This document shows positions 1-5,346 of a stretch of DNA of 5,346 bases, one piece after another. This DNA is from Chloroflexota bacterium (GTDB lineage Bacteria > Chloroflexota > UBA5177 > JANWHV01), in contig JANWHO010000051.1 of assembly GCA_025450375.1 (NCBI GenBank), positions 1 to 5,346 on the forward strand, written 5' to 3'. Made by a program: the position numbers and the translations under genes. Each line of letters opens with the position of its first letter. Positions within the stretch are counted from its first letter, which is position 1. The notes under the pieces are model-generated. The model made no database searches, had not been told where the DNA came from, and saw only the letters and a program-made list of their open reading frames with translations.

Positions 1-162
1 CTGCCGCGAGTGTACAACCGCGGAGGACGGCTTATCCCTTCACACGGGGAGCGCCGCCGTATGCTCGCCGAGGAGCGCCGGTTGCTGGCCCAGCGGGAGG
101 AGGATATCGCGCGCTTACAGGCGGAGTTGGACCGCTTGCGCGGCGAGCGGAAGTCGCCCTGA
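1..162 (+). CDS. 3' end of a protein with a charged coiled-coil tail (possibly Uma2-family)
   Basis: The first base is already in frame, and 53 codons run to a TGA at 160-162; the true start lies outside the window. The visible residues begin LPRVYNRGGRLIP and continue into a Glu/Arg/Leu-rich helix (about residues 17-50) with regular leucine spacing, as expected of a coiled coil. A 'Y-x-x-x-G-x-L-I-P' strand followed by a charged helical tail resembles the C-terminus of Uma2-family putative endonucleases, which are abundant in Chloroflexota and Cyanobacteria. The nuclease core is not visible, so this name is a guess. The helical tail could equally belong to an unrelated protein. The last codons lie in the left arm of a long inverted repeat. 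The gene is convergent with the DUF2089 gene, with a 33-base gap. Confidence 0.55.
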   Translation: MPRVYNRGGRLIPSHGERRRMLAEERRLLAQREEDIARLQAELDRLRGERKSP

Positions 163-177
163 TTTCCGCTCGCCGCG
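139..177. terminator. Perfect 14-bp inverted repeat between convergent genes, probable bidirectional terminator
   Basis: Bases 139-152 (CGCGGCGAGCGGAA) are the exact reverse complement of 164-177, with an 11-base loop that contains the TGA stop of the upstream gene. The stem is very GC-rich. It lies between two genes that point toward each other, the usual place for a shared terminator. Neither side has a clear T-run, so classical intrinsic termination is uncertain. It may instead act as an mRNA 3'-end stabiliser or need Rho. Confidence 0.55.
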
Positions 178-195
178 ACGTGGGCCGGCTCCGGC

Positions 196-621
196 TCAGC
201 CAGCCTTGCCGTCTTGCAGATCGCGGAGGCGGTCCGCCGCCTCTCTGGGGGTGATCTCACCGTGCTCCAGACTGGCCAGAATGGCCGTCCGGCGATGGGA
301 AAGCTCCGGCTCGGGCCGGGCCATGGGGGCGAGGGGCTCATCCTCCTCTAGCCCGGCCGCGGCGAGTGCCTCCTCTAAACGAGCGCGAACGGTCGGGTAC
401 GACAACCCCAGGGTCCGTTCCATTTTCTTCACATTCCCCCGCACCCTGAGAAACAGTTCCAAGAGGGAAGCATGGGGCTCCCGCAGGCCGGCCAGCCGGC
501 CCAGGGAAAAGGCCCCGCCGACCTCCGTGCCGCAGGCGGGACAGGTGAGGCGGGTGATTGCCAATGGGCCGGTGCAGGACGGACATTGGGTCGGTAAATC
601 GTTAAAGCCCTGAAGCAGCAT
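196..621 (-). CDS. DUF2089-family zinc-ribbon/helix-turn-helix protein
   Basis: This encodes 141 residues, close to the usual DUF2089 length. Residues 13-30 form a zinc ribbon with ligand pairs C13-x2-C16 and C27-x2-C30. A helical segment, residues 51-85, contains RGNVKKMERTLGLSYPTVRA; this matches the DUF2089 core, which resembles a helix-turn-helix with SYPTVRAR as the putative recognition helix. After an acidic, proline-rich linker (about 90-107), residues 109-135 (ILASLEHGEITPREAADRLR) form the short SHOCT-like helical hairpin often seen at the end of this family. The expected role is cytoplasmic DNA binding or regulation; targets are unknown for the family. The ATG at 619-621 lacks a convincing Shine-Dalgarno site but sits where transcription is predicted to begin, implying a leaderless mRNA. 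The gene is divergent from gyrA and shares a control region with it. The family call is firm; any regulatory action on gyrA is speculation. Confidence 0.88.
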   Translation of the reverse strand: MLLQGFNDLPTQCPSCTGPLAITRLTCPACGTEVGGAFSLGRLAGLREPHASLLELFLRVRGNVKKMERTLGLSYPTVRARLEEALAAAGLEEDEPLAPMARPEPELSHRRTAILASLEHGEITPREAADRLRDLQDGKAG

Positions 622-629
622 TTGCCCTG

Positions 630-658
630 ATCATACCATTGTGATTATGGAAAGTAAA
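630..658 (-). promoter_or_regulatory. Promoter of the DUF2089 gene (extended -10)
   Basis: On the minus strand there is TTTACT (653-658) as the -35, a 17-base spacer, and TATGAT (630-635) as the -10. The -10 is preceded by TGG, giving an extended -10 (TGnTATGAT). The predicted start of transcription, 6-8 bases past the -10, falls at about 621-623, on or next to the A of the ATG. The spacing is ideal and the -10 matches five of six consensus bases. Confidence 0.65.
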
Positions 659-671
659 CCTTGATAGTTGA

Positions 672-701
672 TTGACCGTGACTCTGAATAGACACTATAA
701 T
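672..701 (+). promoter_or_regulatory. Promoter of gyrA
   Basis: TTGACC (672-677) and a perfect TATAAT (696-701) are separated by 18 bases, a strong housekeeping-sigma promoter. Transcription should begin near 707-710, giving a leader of roughly 147 bases before the gyrA ATG. The -35 lies only 13 bases from the -35 of the divergent DUF2089 promoter. The short repeats TTGA at 661, 668 and 672 lie in and next to that spacer. Confidence 0.75.
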
Positions 702-707
702 AAGTAG

Positions 708-854
708 TGAAATGATAACGGGTGACGACCGGCGGAACCCCGCGCGGATGGGCACGCGCTCCGCGAATCACCCGCTCTTTTACCCCTCGGTAGTATCTAC
801 TCGACCCCGTCGTGTCCCATTGAACCCACGGCAATACAGGAAAGGCGCCACTGC
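708..854 (+). promoter_or_regulatory. Long 5' leader of gyrA with an internal open frame
   Basis: This is the stretch between the predicted transcription start and the gyrA ATG. It holds a terminator-like hairpin (719-781), a Shine-Dalgarno site for gyrA (AGGAAAGG, 838-845, nine bases before the ATG), and an open frame from ATG 712 to TAG 859-861. That frame has 49 codons, is Arg/Pro-rich, resembles no family I know, and overlaps the gyrA start codon. It starts only a few bases after the predicted transcription start and has no Shine-Dalgarno site, so its translation is unproven. In GC-rich DNA such an open frame could occur by chance. Confidence 0.45.
719..781 (+). terminator. Terminator-like hairpin in the gyrA leader (possible attenuator)
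   Basis: CGGGTGA at 719-725 pairs perfectly with TCACCCG at 768-774. Inside, CGCGGA (743-748) can pair with TCCGCG (760-765), or GCGCG (742-746) with CGCGC (755-759). The outer stem is followed at once by CTCTTTT (775-781). No plus-strand gene lies upstream to be terminated, so if it works it would act on gyrA's own transcript. The tract is short and interrupted by a C, and the outer stem encloses 42 bases, so efficiency may be partial. Confidence 0.4.
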
Positions 855-3404
855 ATGGTAGCGGACTTCGGCAGCGTGCGCGAGGTGCAGATCGAAAGCG
901 AGATGCGCGAGGCGTATCTTGATTACGCAATGAGCGTGATCGTGCAGCGGGCCTTGCCCGACGTGCGCGACGGGCTCAAGCCGGTCCACCGGCGCATCTT
1001 GCACGCGATGAATGAATTGGGCCTACGCTCCTCCACCCACCACCGTAAATGTGCCACCGTCGTCGGCGAGGTGCTCGGTAAGTACCACCCGCACAGCGAC
1101 ACGGCGGTCTACGACAGCATGGTCCGTCTGGCACAGGACTTTAGCATGCGCTATCGCCTGATTGACGGCCAGGGCAACTTCGGCTCGGTTGACGGCGACG
1201 CGGCCGCGGCGATGCGGTATACCGAATGCCGGATGGCGGCGATCACCGACGAGATGTTGGCCGACATCGATAAGAATACGGTCGATTTCATCCCGAACTA
1301 TGACGGGAACGAGACTGAGCCCACGGTCCTCCCCGCCAAGCTGCCCCAGTTGCTGCTGAATGGGGTCACTGGGATCGCCGTGGGCATGGCCACCAATATC
1401 CCTCCCCACAACCTGACCGAGTTGGTCAACGGCCTGATCTTTTTGATCAGTCACCCCGAGGCCACCGTGGTGGAGCTAGGCGAAATCATCAAGGGGCCGG
1501 ACTTTCCCACCGGGGGAGTCATTCTCGGCCAGGAGGGGATTACCAGCGCGTACGCCACCGGGCGCGGACGAATCATTCTCCGCTGCCGCCACCAGATCGA
1601 AGAGGTCCGTTCGGGCCGCACCGCGATCATTGTCACTGAGTTGCCCTATCAAGTGAATAAGGCGCGGCTGCAGGAGCGGATCGCCGAACTGGTGCAGCAA
1701 CATGACATTGAGGGGATCGCCGACCTCCGTGATGAGTCGGACCGCGATGGCATGCGCTTGGTCATTGAACTCAAGCGCGATGCCCACGTCCAGCATGTCC
1801 TCAACCAACTCTACAAGCACACGCAGCTTCAGGAGCCGATCTCGATCAACATGCTGGCCCTGGTGGACAATCAGCCACGGGTGTTGACCCTGGAAATGGT
1901 CCTCCGCCATTATCTGAACCACCGGCGGGTGGTAGTGCGCCGGCGCACCGAGTTCGACCTCGACAAGGCCCGTGCCCGCGCCCATGTGTTGGAAGGGTTG
2001 GCCACGGCGCTGAACCATCTGGACGCGGTGATCCGCACCATTCGCGCCGCCACCTCCAGTGACGCGGCCAGCCAGGCCCTCCAGACGCAGTTCGCGCTCA
2101 CCGAGACTCAAGCCAAGGCGATCCTGGCTCTCCAGCTCAGCCGGTTGGCCGCCCTGGAGCAGCAGAAGATCCGGGACGAATTGGCCGAGATCCAGCGGCG
2201 GATCGCGGAGTTCGAGGCGATCCTTGGCGACCCGGCCCGGATCGACGCGATCATCGTCGACGAACTCACCACGATGCGCGATGACTACGGCGACGGCCGG
2301 AAGACGGTGATCGTTTACGAGGAATTGGGCTCGCTCAGCGAGGACGATCTGGTGGCCCCCGAGGAAGTGATCGTCACCATGACCAATCGTGGGTACATTA
2401 AACGCCTTTTGGCCAGCACCTATCGGCCCCAGCGGCGGGGAGGCAAAGGCATCGTGGGGATGGTGGCGCGCGATCAGGATGAGGTCAATCGCCTGCTCGC
2501 CTGCAACACCCACGATAACCTTCTCTTCTTTACCACTCGTGGACGCGCGTACCAACTCAAGGTGCATGAACTCCCCGCCACCGGCCGCCAGGCGCGCGGG
2601 GTGCCGGTCAATAATCTGATCGGCCTCGAACAGCATGAAGGGGTGACCGCCGTACTGGTCATGCCCAAGAACGGCCTCCAGAGCGGCTTCCTGATCCTGG
2701 CTACTCGACAGGGGGTGATCAAGCGCACGGCCCTGGAAAGTTTCACCACCCTGCGTCGCACCGGCCTCCAGGCAATCACCGTCGATCCGGACGACGAACT
2801 GGCCTGGGTGGAGGCGGGAACCGGGGAAGAAGACGTGCTTCTGGTGACCACGGATGGAAGGGCCATCCGCTTCCCCCAGAGCGACGTGCGCTCGATGGGC
2901 CGCACCGCCGCCGGCGTCTACGGGATCCGGCTCCGTGACGGGGACCAGGTGGTGGCCATGGGGCTCGCCCATCCCGACCATGACTTGTTGGTGGTTACCG
3001 AAAATGGAATCGGCAAGCGAACTTCCCTGGAAAAATACCCGGTTCAGGGACGCTACGGCCAGGGTGTGTATACACTGAGGAACGTGGAGAAGATTGGCTC
3101 CATCGTGGCCGCCGCCGTGGTGAACCTGGATATGGAAATGGTCTTGATGTCCGCCGCTGGTCAAGTGATTCGGCAGCCCGTGAATATGGTACGCCAGACA
3201 GGGCGCAACACGGAGGGCGTGCGCGTGATGAGCCTCAATGGGAGCGACACCGTGGTCTCCATGGCCTGCTTGGCCGTCCAGCCCGCGGCCGAGGGCGGCC
3301 CTGATGGGGCCGCCGAGGACGCGGAGGGCGAAATGATCGAGGCACTGGAACCGGAACCACTCGCGGTGGCTACATCCGCGGAACTGGACGGGGACGAATC
3401 ATAG
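855..3404 (+). CDS. gyrA: DNA gyrase subunit A
   Basis: GyrA cuts and rejoins both DNA strands; with GyrB (not in this window) it introduces negative supercoils using ATP. The 849-residue protein is full length. Its N-terminal breakage-reunion domain (about 1-500) aligns without gaps to E. coli numbering as far as the catalytic Tyr-122 (MRYTE), which forms the phosphotyrosyl-DNA link; Arg-121 precedes it. The DNA gate and coiled coil occupy about 340-490. The C-terminal beta-pinwheel (about 505-805) opens with a canonical GyrA box, QRRGGKG at 526-532, which marks gyrase rather than topoisomerase IV. Weaker box-like turns recur near 577, 634, 682, 732 and 783, consistent with six blades. Residues 811-849 form an acidic tail with 13 Asp/Glu and no Lys or Arg. 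In the quinolone region, position 81 is Ser rather than the usual Gly, 83 is Thr, and Asp-87 is retained. The ATG at 855 is supported by AGGAAAGG nine bases upstream and by conservation from residue 10 onward. The response-regulator gene follows after 1 bp. Confidence 0.98.
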   Translation: MVADFGSVREVQIESEMREAYLDYAMSVIVQRALPDVRDGLKPVHRRILHAMNELGLRSSTHHRKCATVVGEVLGKYHPHSDTAVYDSMVRLAQDFSMRYRLIDGQGNFGSVDGDAAAAMRYTECRMAAITDEMLADIDKNTVDFIPNYDGNETEPTVLPAKLPQLLLNGVTGIAVGMATNIPPHNLTELVNGLIFLISHPEATVVELGEIIKGPDFPTGGVILGQEGITSAYATGRGRIILRCRHQIEEVRSGRTAIIVTELPYQVNKARLQERIAELVQQHDIEGIADLRDESDRDGMRLVIELKRDAHVQHVLNQLYKHTQLQEPISINMLALVDNQPRVLTLEMVLRHYLNHRRVVVRRRTEFDLDKARARAHVLEGLATALNHLDAVIRTIRAATSSDAASQALQTQFALTETQAKAILALQLSRLAALEQQKIRDELAEIQRRIAEFEAILGDPARIDAIIVDELTTMRDDYGDGRKTVIVYEELGSLSEDDLVAPEEVIVTMTNRGYIKRLLASTYRPQRRGGKGIVGMVARDQDEVNRLLACNTHDNLLFFTTRGRAYQLKVHELPATGRQARGVPVNNLIGLEQHEGVTAVLVMPKNGLQSGFLILATRQGVIKRTALESFTTLRRTGLQAITVDPDDELAWVEAGTGEEDVLLVTTDGRAIRFPQSDVRSMGRTAAGVYGIRLRDGDQVVAMGLAHPDHDLLVVTENGIGKRTSLEKYPVQGRYGQGVYTLRNVEKIGSIVAAAVVNLDMEMVLMSAAGQVIRQPVNMVRQTGRNTEGVRVMSLNGSDTVVSMACLAVQPAAEGGPDGAAEDAEGEMIEALEPEPLAVATSAELDGDES

Positions 3405-3405
3405 G

Positions 3406-4350
3406 ATGAGCATGCAGAATAACACTATCCTCTGCATCGACGACGATCCCAATATCCGCGACCTGGTCACCGCCGCCCTTGAGTTGGATGGCTTCCAGGT
3501 GATCAGCGCCTCGGATGGCGCCCAGGGATTGGATCGGGCCGGCGTGGATCAACCGCATTTGATCATTCTCGATGTCATGTTGCCCGATATGCGTGGCTGG
3601 GAGGTTCTGCGCGAACTGAAAAGCCATGCCCGCACCGCGAACATTCCGGTCATATTTCTTTCCGCCCTGGATGAGACCGACGATCGGGTGACCGGGCTGG
3701 CGCTGGGGGCCGATGATTACATCGGCAAGCCGTTCGCGGTGAAGGAGTTGTTGGCCCGTGTCCGCACGCAGCTTCGGCATGCCGAGGATAATTTGCTCTC
3801 GGAACTGACCGGGCTGCCGGGAAACACGCAGATCCAGCGCGGTCTCCGCCAGGCGCTCCGGGATCCGCGCCGTGATCTCTACGTCTTGTACGTAGACGTG
3901 GACCACTTTAAGTCGTTCAACGACGTCTATGGGTTCTTAAGGGGCAACGAACTGATTAAGCGGACGGCGGCTATCCTCCGCGGCGTGGTACTCAACGGTG
4001 ACCCATCCTCGTTTCTTGGCCACATCGGGGGCGATGACTTCGTGGCCATCTTCCGGGCCAGCGAGGACGAGACCGAGCGGATTTGTAAGGCGGTGATCGA
4101 GCAGTTTGATACACAGATGCCCTTGCTCTACGATCCCGAGGACCGCGAGCGCGGCTACGTGCTGGCGACGGACCGGCAGAGCCAAAGCCATCAGTTCCCG
4201 CTGGTCACTGTCTCGATAGCCGTGGTATCCAATTATCGTCGGGTCATCGCCGACGAATGGGAAGCCAGCGCCATCGCGGCTGAACTGAAAAAGGCCGCCA
4301 AGCAGCAGGATCAGAGCGTGTACATCTTCGACAAGCGCGCGACGCCCTGA
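3406..4350 (+). CDS. Response regulator with REC and variant GGDEF domains
   Basis: This is a 314-residue cytoplasmic two-component regulator. The receiver domain (about 6-123) has the acidic pair D12-D13, phosphoacceptor D56 (LIILDVMLPD), switch residues S86 and Y105, and K108 in GKPF. The second domain (about 132-312) is a GGDEF domain, the fold that makes cyclic di-GMP. It opens with LTGLPGN, has YVDVDHFK (metal ligand D164) and N172, and carries the signature GHIGGDDF (G208-F212), so the acidic third position is kept and the fourth is Asp instead of Glu. It departs from active enzymes in G-F-x-x-G-N for the usual GHxxGD (N181 where Asp contacts guanine), His-206 for the usual Arg, VSIAVV for SIGV, and no RxxD inhibitory site. 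It may be a weak, altered or inactive cyclase, or a nucleotide-binding output module. The ATG is 1 bp past the gyrA stop and no promoter is visible, so it is probably coupled to gyrA. An ATG two codons later (3412), with AGGA five bases upstream, is an alternative start. No partner kinase is present. Confidence 0.93.
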   Translation: MSMQNNTILCIDDDPNIRDLVTAALELDGFQVISASDGAQGLDRAGVDQPHLIILDVMLPDMRGWEVLRELKSHARTANIPVIFLSALDETDDRVTGLALGADDYIGKPFAVKELLARVRTQLRHAEDNLLSELTGLPGNTQIQRGLRQALRDPRRDLYVLYVDVDHFKSFNDVYGFLRGNELIKRTAAILRGVVLNGDPSSFLGHIGGDDFVAIFRASEDETERICKAVIEQFDTQMPLLYDPEDRERGYVLATDRQSQSHQFPLVTVSIAVVSNYRRVIADEWEASAIAAELKKAAKQQDQSVYIFDKRATP

Positions 4351-4363
4351 CGAGGGCCGGCGA

Positions 4364-5005
4364 TCAGATCTGGCGTAAAACCGCGACCACCTTGCCCTGA
4401 ATCTCCAGCTTGTCGGCATCCACCAGGATAGGCTGTAGCTCGGAGTTCCGCGGCTGCAAGCGAATCACTCCCCCTTTTTCGCGGTAGAAGCGCTTCAGGG
4501 TTGCCTCGCCTCGCTCCGTGGTATTGCTATTGAGCAATGCCACCACGGTATCCCCGTTATCGGCATAACTTTGCCGGCGCACCAGCACGATATCGCCATT
4601 ATCGATATGATCATCAATCATGGAGGTGCCCTTCACGCGCAGGGCGAATACGTCGGCCCCCGCCGGGAGTCCCTCGGTCAAATCGATGTATTCATCCACC
4701 TGCTCGTTGGCCTCGATGGCCGTACCGGCGGCAATCTGCCCGACCAGCCGCACCCGGACCGAGGTCACGGGCGGCGCCACTTCCGCCTGGCGAAGCAAGG
4801 TAATCCCACGGCTCTTCCGGGGCTCGTGGCTAATGATCCCTTCCTCGCGCATGCACCGCAGATGGTATTCGATGTGGCCGGTGGAGGTCACCCCGACCTC
4901 TGTCCCAATCTCCCGGTTGGTCGGTGGGCGGCCGTTGCGCGCGGTAAGATCGGCTATGGCTTGCTCGATGCGCTGACGCATCAGTTTTCCCGATTGGCGC
5001 GGCAT
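4364..5005 (-). CDS. lexA: LexA repressor, SOS response regulator
   Basis: LexA represses DNA-damage genes and cleaves itself when stimulated by RecA filaments. From the ATG at 5005 it has 213 residues, near the family norm of 200-240. The N-terminal winged helix (about 8-70) includes GRPPTNREIG and a recognition helix around 40-51. The C-terminal S24-like peptidase domain has the self-cleavage site A93-G94 in VGQIAAG, catalytic Ser-128 in KGTSM, and catalytic Lys-171 in ATLKRF. The Gly-to-Ser spacing of 34 equals that of E. coli LexA (85 to 119). I chose the start at 5005 because GGGAGGGAG stands just upstream and conserved sequence begins soon after. The frame also opens at an ATG at 5041, adding 12 residues, but that codon overlaps the operator and the predicted transcription start. 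The gene is convergent with the response regulator, 13 bases away. An SOS box at its promoter implies autoregulation. The N-terminal 20 residues diverge from the common LexA pattern, but the peptidase residues are intact. Confidence 0.95.
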   Translation of the reverse strand: MPRQSGKLMRQRIEQAIADLTARNGRPPTNREIGTEVGVTSTGHIEYHLRCMREEGIISHEPRKSRGITLLRQAEVAPPVTSVRVRLVGQIAAGTAIEANEQVDEYIDLTEGLPAGADVFALRVKGTSMIDDHIDNGDIVLVRRQSYADNGDTVVALLNSNTTERGEATLKRFYREKGGVIRLQPRNSELQPILVDADKLEIQGKVVAVLRQI

Positions 5006-5010
5006 CGGCG

Positions 5011-5019
5011 CTCCCTCCC
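5011..5019 (-). promoter_or_regulatory. Shine-Dalgarno site fixing the lexA start
   Basis: The minus strand reads GGGAGGGAG here. The core GGAGG ends eight bases before the ATG at 5003-5005, an ideal spacing, whereas no such site precedes the ATG at 5041. This supports the 213-residue LexA over the 225-residue form. Confidence 0.75.
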
Positions 5020-5027
5020 GAACTATA

Positions 5028-5039
5028 GAACGTTTGTTC
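5028..5039. promoter_or_regulatory. LexA operator (SOS box)
   Basis: GAACGTTTGTTC is a perfect GAAC-N4-GTTC palindrome, the core recognised by LexA of Bacillus and related Gram-positive types and reported for Chloroflexota. It lies just downstream of the predicted lexA transcription start, where bound LexA would block initiation. I saw no second copy of the motif in the window, which points to autoregulation of lexA only. Confidence 0.88.
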
Positions 5040-5046
5040 AATGCCT

Positions 5047-5076
5047 ATCCTACCAAACGGCTGGACTGCTTGTCAA
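5047..5076 (-). promoter_or_regulatory. Promoter of lexA
   Basis: The minus strand has a perfect TTGACA (5071-5076), an 18-base spacer, and TAGGAT (5047-5052) preceded by TGG, an extended -10. The predicted transcription start is about 5040-5041, immediately before the SOS box, leaving a leader of about 35 bases to the ATG at 5005. It lies in the gap after thiD, so lexA is probably transcribed independently of it. Confidence 0.7.
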
Positions 5077-5127
5077 CTAGGGATTCCGGATTGCGGATCG
5101 GTGGTCAAGCGGGTCATGAACCACTCT

Positions 5128-5346
5128 TCACCATGCCGGCACATGGCCAATCGGCCCCTGACCACGCCCGATTTCCATCGCTTGCTCCAGGCACAAGCTG
5201 ACGTAGCTCTTGGCGTACCCTACCGCCTCATGAAGCGCCATGCCCTGGGCCAGCCGGGCGGCGATCGCGGCCGACAGGGTGTCTCCCGCGCCCCGAACCG
5301 CGGTGGTGTCCACGCGAGGCGCCTCAAACCATTCAAGGATCCCGTC
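5128..5346 (-). CDS. thiD: Hydroxymethylpyrimidine/phosphomethylpyrimidine kinase, C-terminal part
   Basis: Seventy-two codons are visible; the 5' part lies beyond the window edge, and the frame stays open to base 5346 (a GTG at 5311-5313 is internal). ThiD phosphorylates HMP and then HMP-P to the pyrophosphate for the pyrimidine half of thiamine. Diagnostic features of the ThiD C-terminus are the EAPRVDTT strand, the anion-hole segment RGAGDTLSAAIAARLAQG, a long helix (ALHEAVGYAKSYV), and the ending IGRGQGPIGH, matching the family's 'A-x-x-I-G-x-G-x-G-P-x-x-H'. The anion hole reads GAGD, as in ribokinase-type kinases, rather than the GTGC of well-studied ThiD proteins. The enzyme could therefore be ThiD, a ThiD-like pyridoxal kinase, or a family paralogue; the C-terminal GxGP-H motif favours ThiD. 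No clear terminator follows, and lexA begins on the same strand from its own promoter about 50 bases on. Confidence 0.82.
   Translation of the reverse strand, partial: DGILEWFEAPRVDTTAVRGAGDTLSAAIAARLAQGMALHEAVGYAKSYVSLCLEQAMEIGRGQGPIGHVPAW

Noticed and set aside
206..613. Plus-strand open frame of 135 codons opposite the DUF2089 gene
   Set aside because: It is Arg/Ser-rich, has no domain, and mirrors a minus-strand gene with clear Cys-pair and HTH conservation.
719..774. T-box riboswitch in the gyrA leader
   Set aside because: GGCGGAACCCCGCG resembles the T-box core GGTGG-N-ACCGCG, but the predicted transcription start leaves only about 25 bases upstream, too little for a specifier stem. 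gyrA is also not an aminoacylation-related gene.
631..930. Minus-strand open frame of 99 codons across the gyrA promoter and start
   Set aside because: It overlaps both promoters, the leader and the 5' end of gyrA, and has no family resemblance.
1476..3164. Open frame of 562 codons on the minus strand inside gyrA
   Set aside because: It is wholly antisense to conserved gyrA sequence. The His/Gly/Asp-rich composition with no recognisable domain is what reading GC-rich codons backward produces.
4342..4376. Terminator between the response regulator and lexA (ACGCC/GGCGT plus CTGA/TCAG)
   Set aside because: The stem needs a 4-base bulge, and neither strand has a T-run after it (on the plus strand it is followed by AAAA). 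I cannot support a terminator here.
4571..5080. Plus-strand open frame of 169 codons opposite lexA
   Set aside because: It runs antisense to lexA, whose peptidase residues are all intact. The product has no recognisable domain and no start signal.
5101..5124. Inverted repeat GTGGT...ACCAC after thiD
   Set aside because: The stem is 5 bp with a 14-base loop and no T-run; it is too weak to call a terminator or operator.

Overview
This 5.3 kb GC-rich window looks like ordinary chromosomal DNA. I place it tentatively in the Chloroflexota, perhaps near Thermomicrobia/Sphaerobacter. The reasons are a LexA gene with a Gram-positive-type GAAC-N4-GTTC operator, a DUF2089 zinc-ribbon/HTH gene, a GGDEF subfamily with an LTGLPGN opening and a GGDDF signature, and the overall codon bias. 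No 16S gene or other decisive marker is present, so this is inference. I see no phage, transposon, CRISPR or toxin-antitoxin content.

Layout: (1) Positions 1-162 hold the 3' end of a plus-strand gene with a coiled-coil tail, possibly Uma2-like. It closes in a perfect 14-bp inverted repeat that overlaps its stop codon. (2) 196-621 (minus) is a DUF2089 protein with a predicted leaderless start. (3) 622-854 is a divergent control region with two recognisable sigma-70-type promoters back to back. The gyrA side has a leader of about 147 nt that can fold into a terminator-like hairpin and contains a 49-codon open frame ending across the gyrA start codon. (4) 855-3404 (plus) is full-length gyrA. (5) 3406-4350 (plus), 1 bp after gyrA, encodes a REC-GGDEF response regulator with a non-canonical GGDEF domain. 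(6) 4364-5005 (minus) is lexA, convergent with the response regulator, with its own promoter, SOS box and Shine-Dalgarno site. (7) 5128-5346 (minus) is the C-terminal end of a ThiD-type HMP/HMP-P kinase.

How the genes fit together: gyrA and the response regulator look co-transcribed and probably translationally coupled. LexA should repress itself through the box just downstream of its predicted transcription start. DUF2089, a predicted DNA-binding protein, is divergent from gyrA and shares its control region. Nothing here is clearly a new biological system. The items most worth checking are the gyrA leader (attenuator plus overlapping leader ORF), the active-site departures of the GGDEF domain (Asn where Asp normally reads guanine), and Ser-81 in the GyrA quinolone region.
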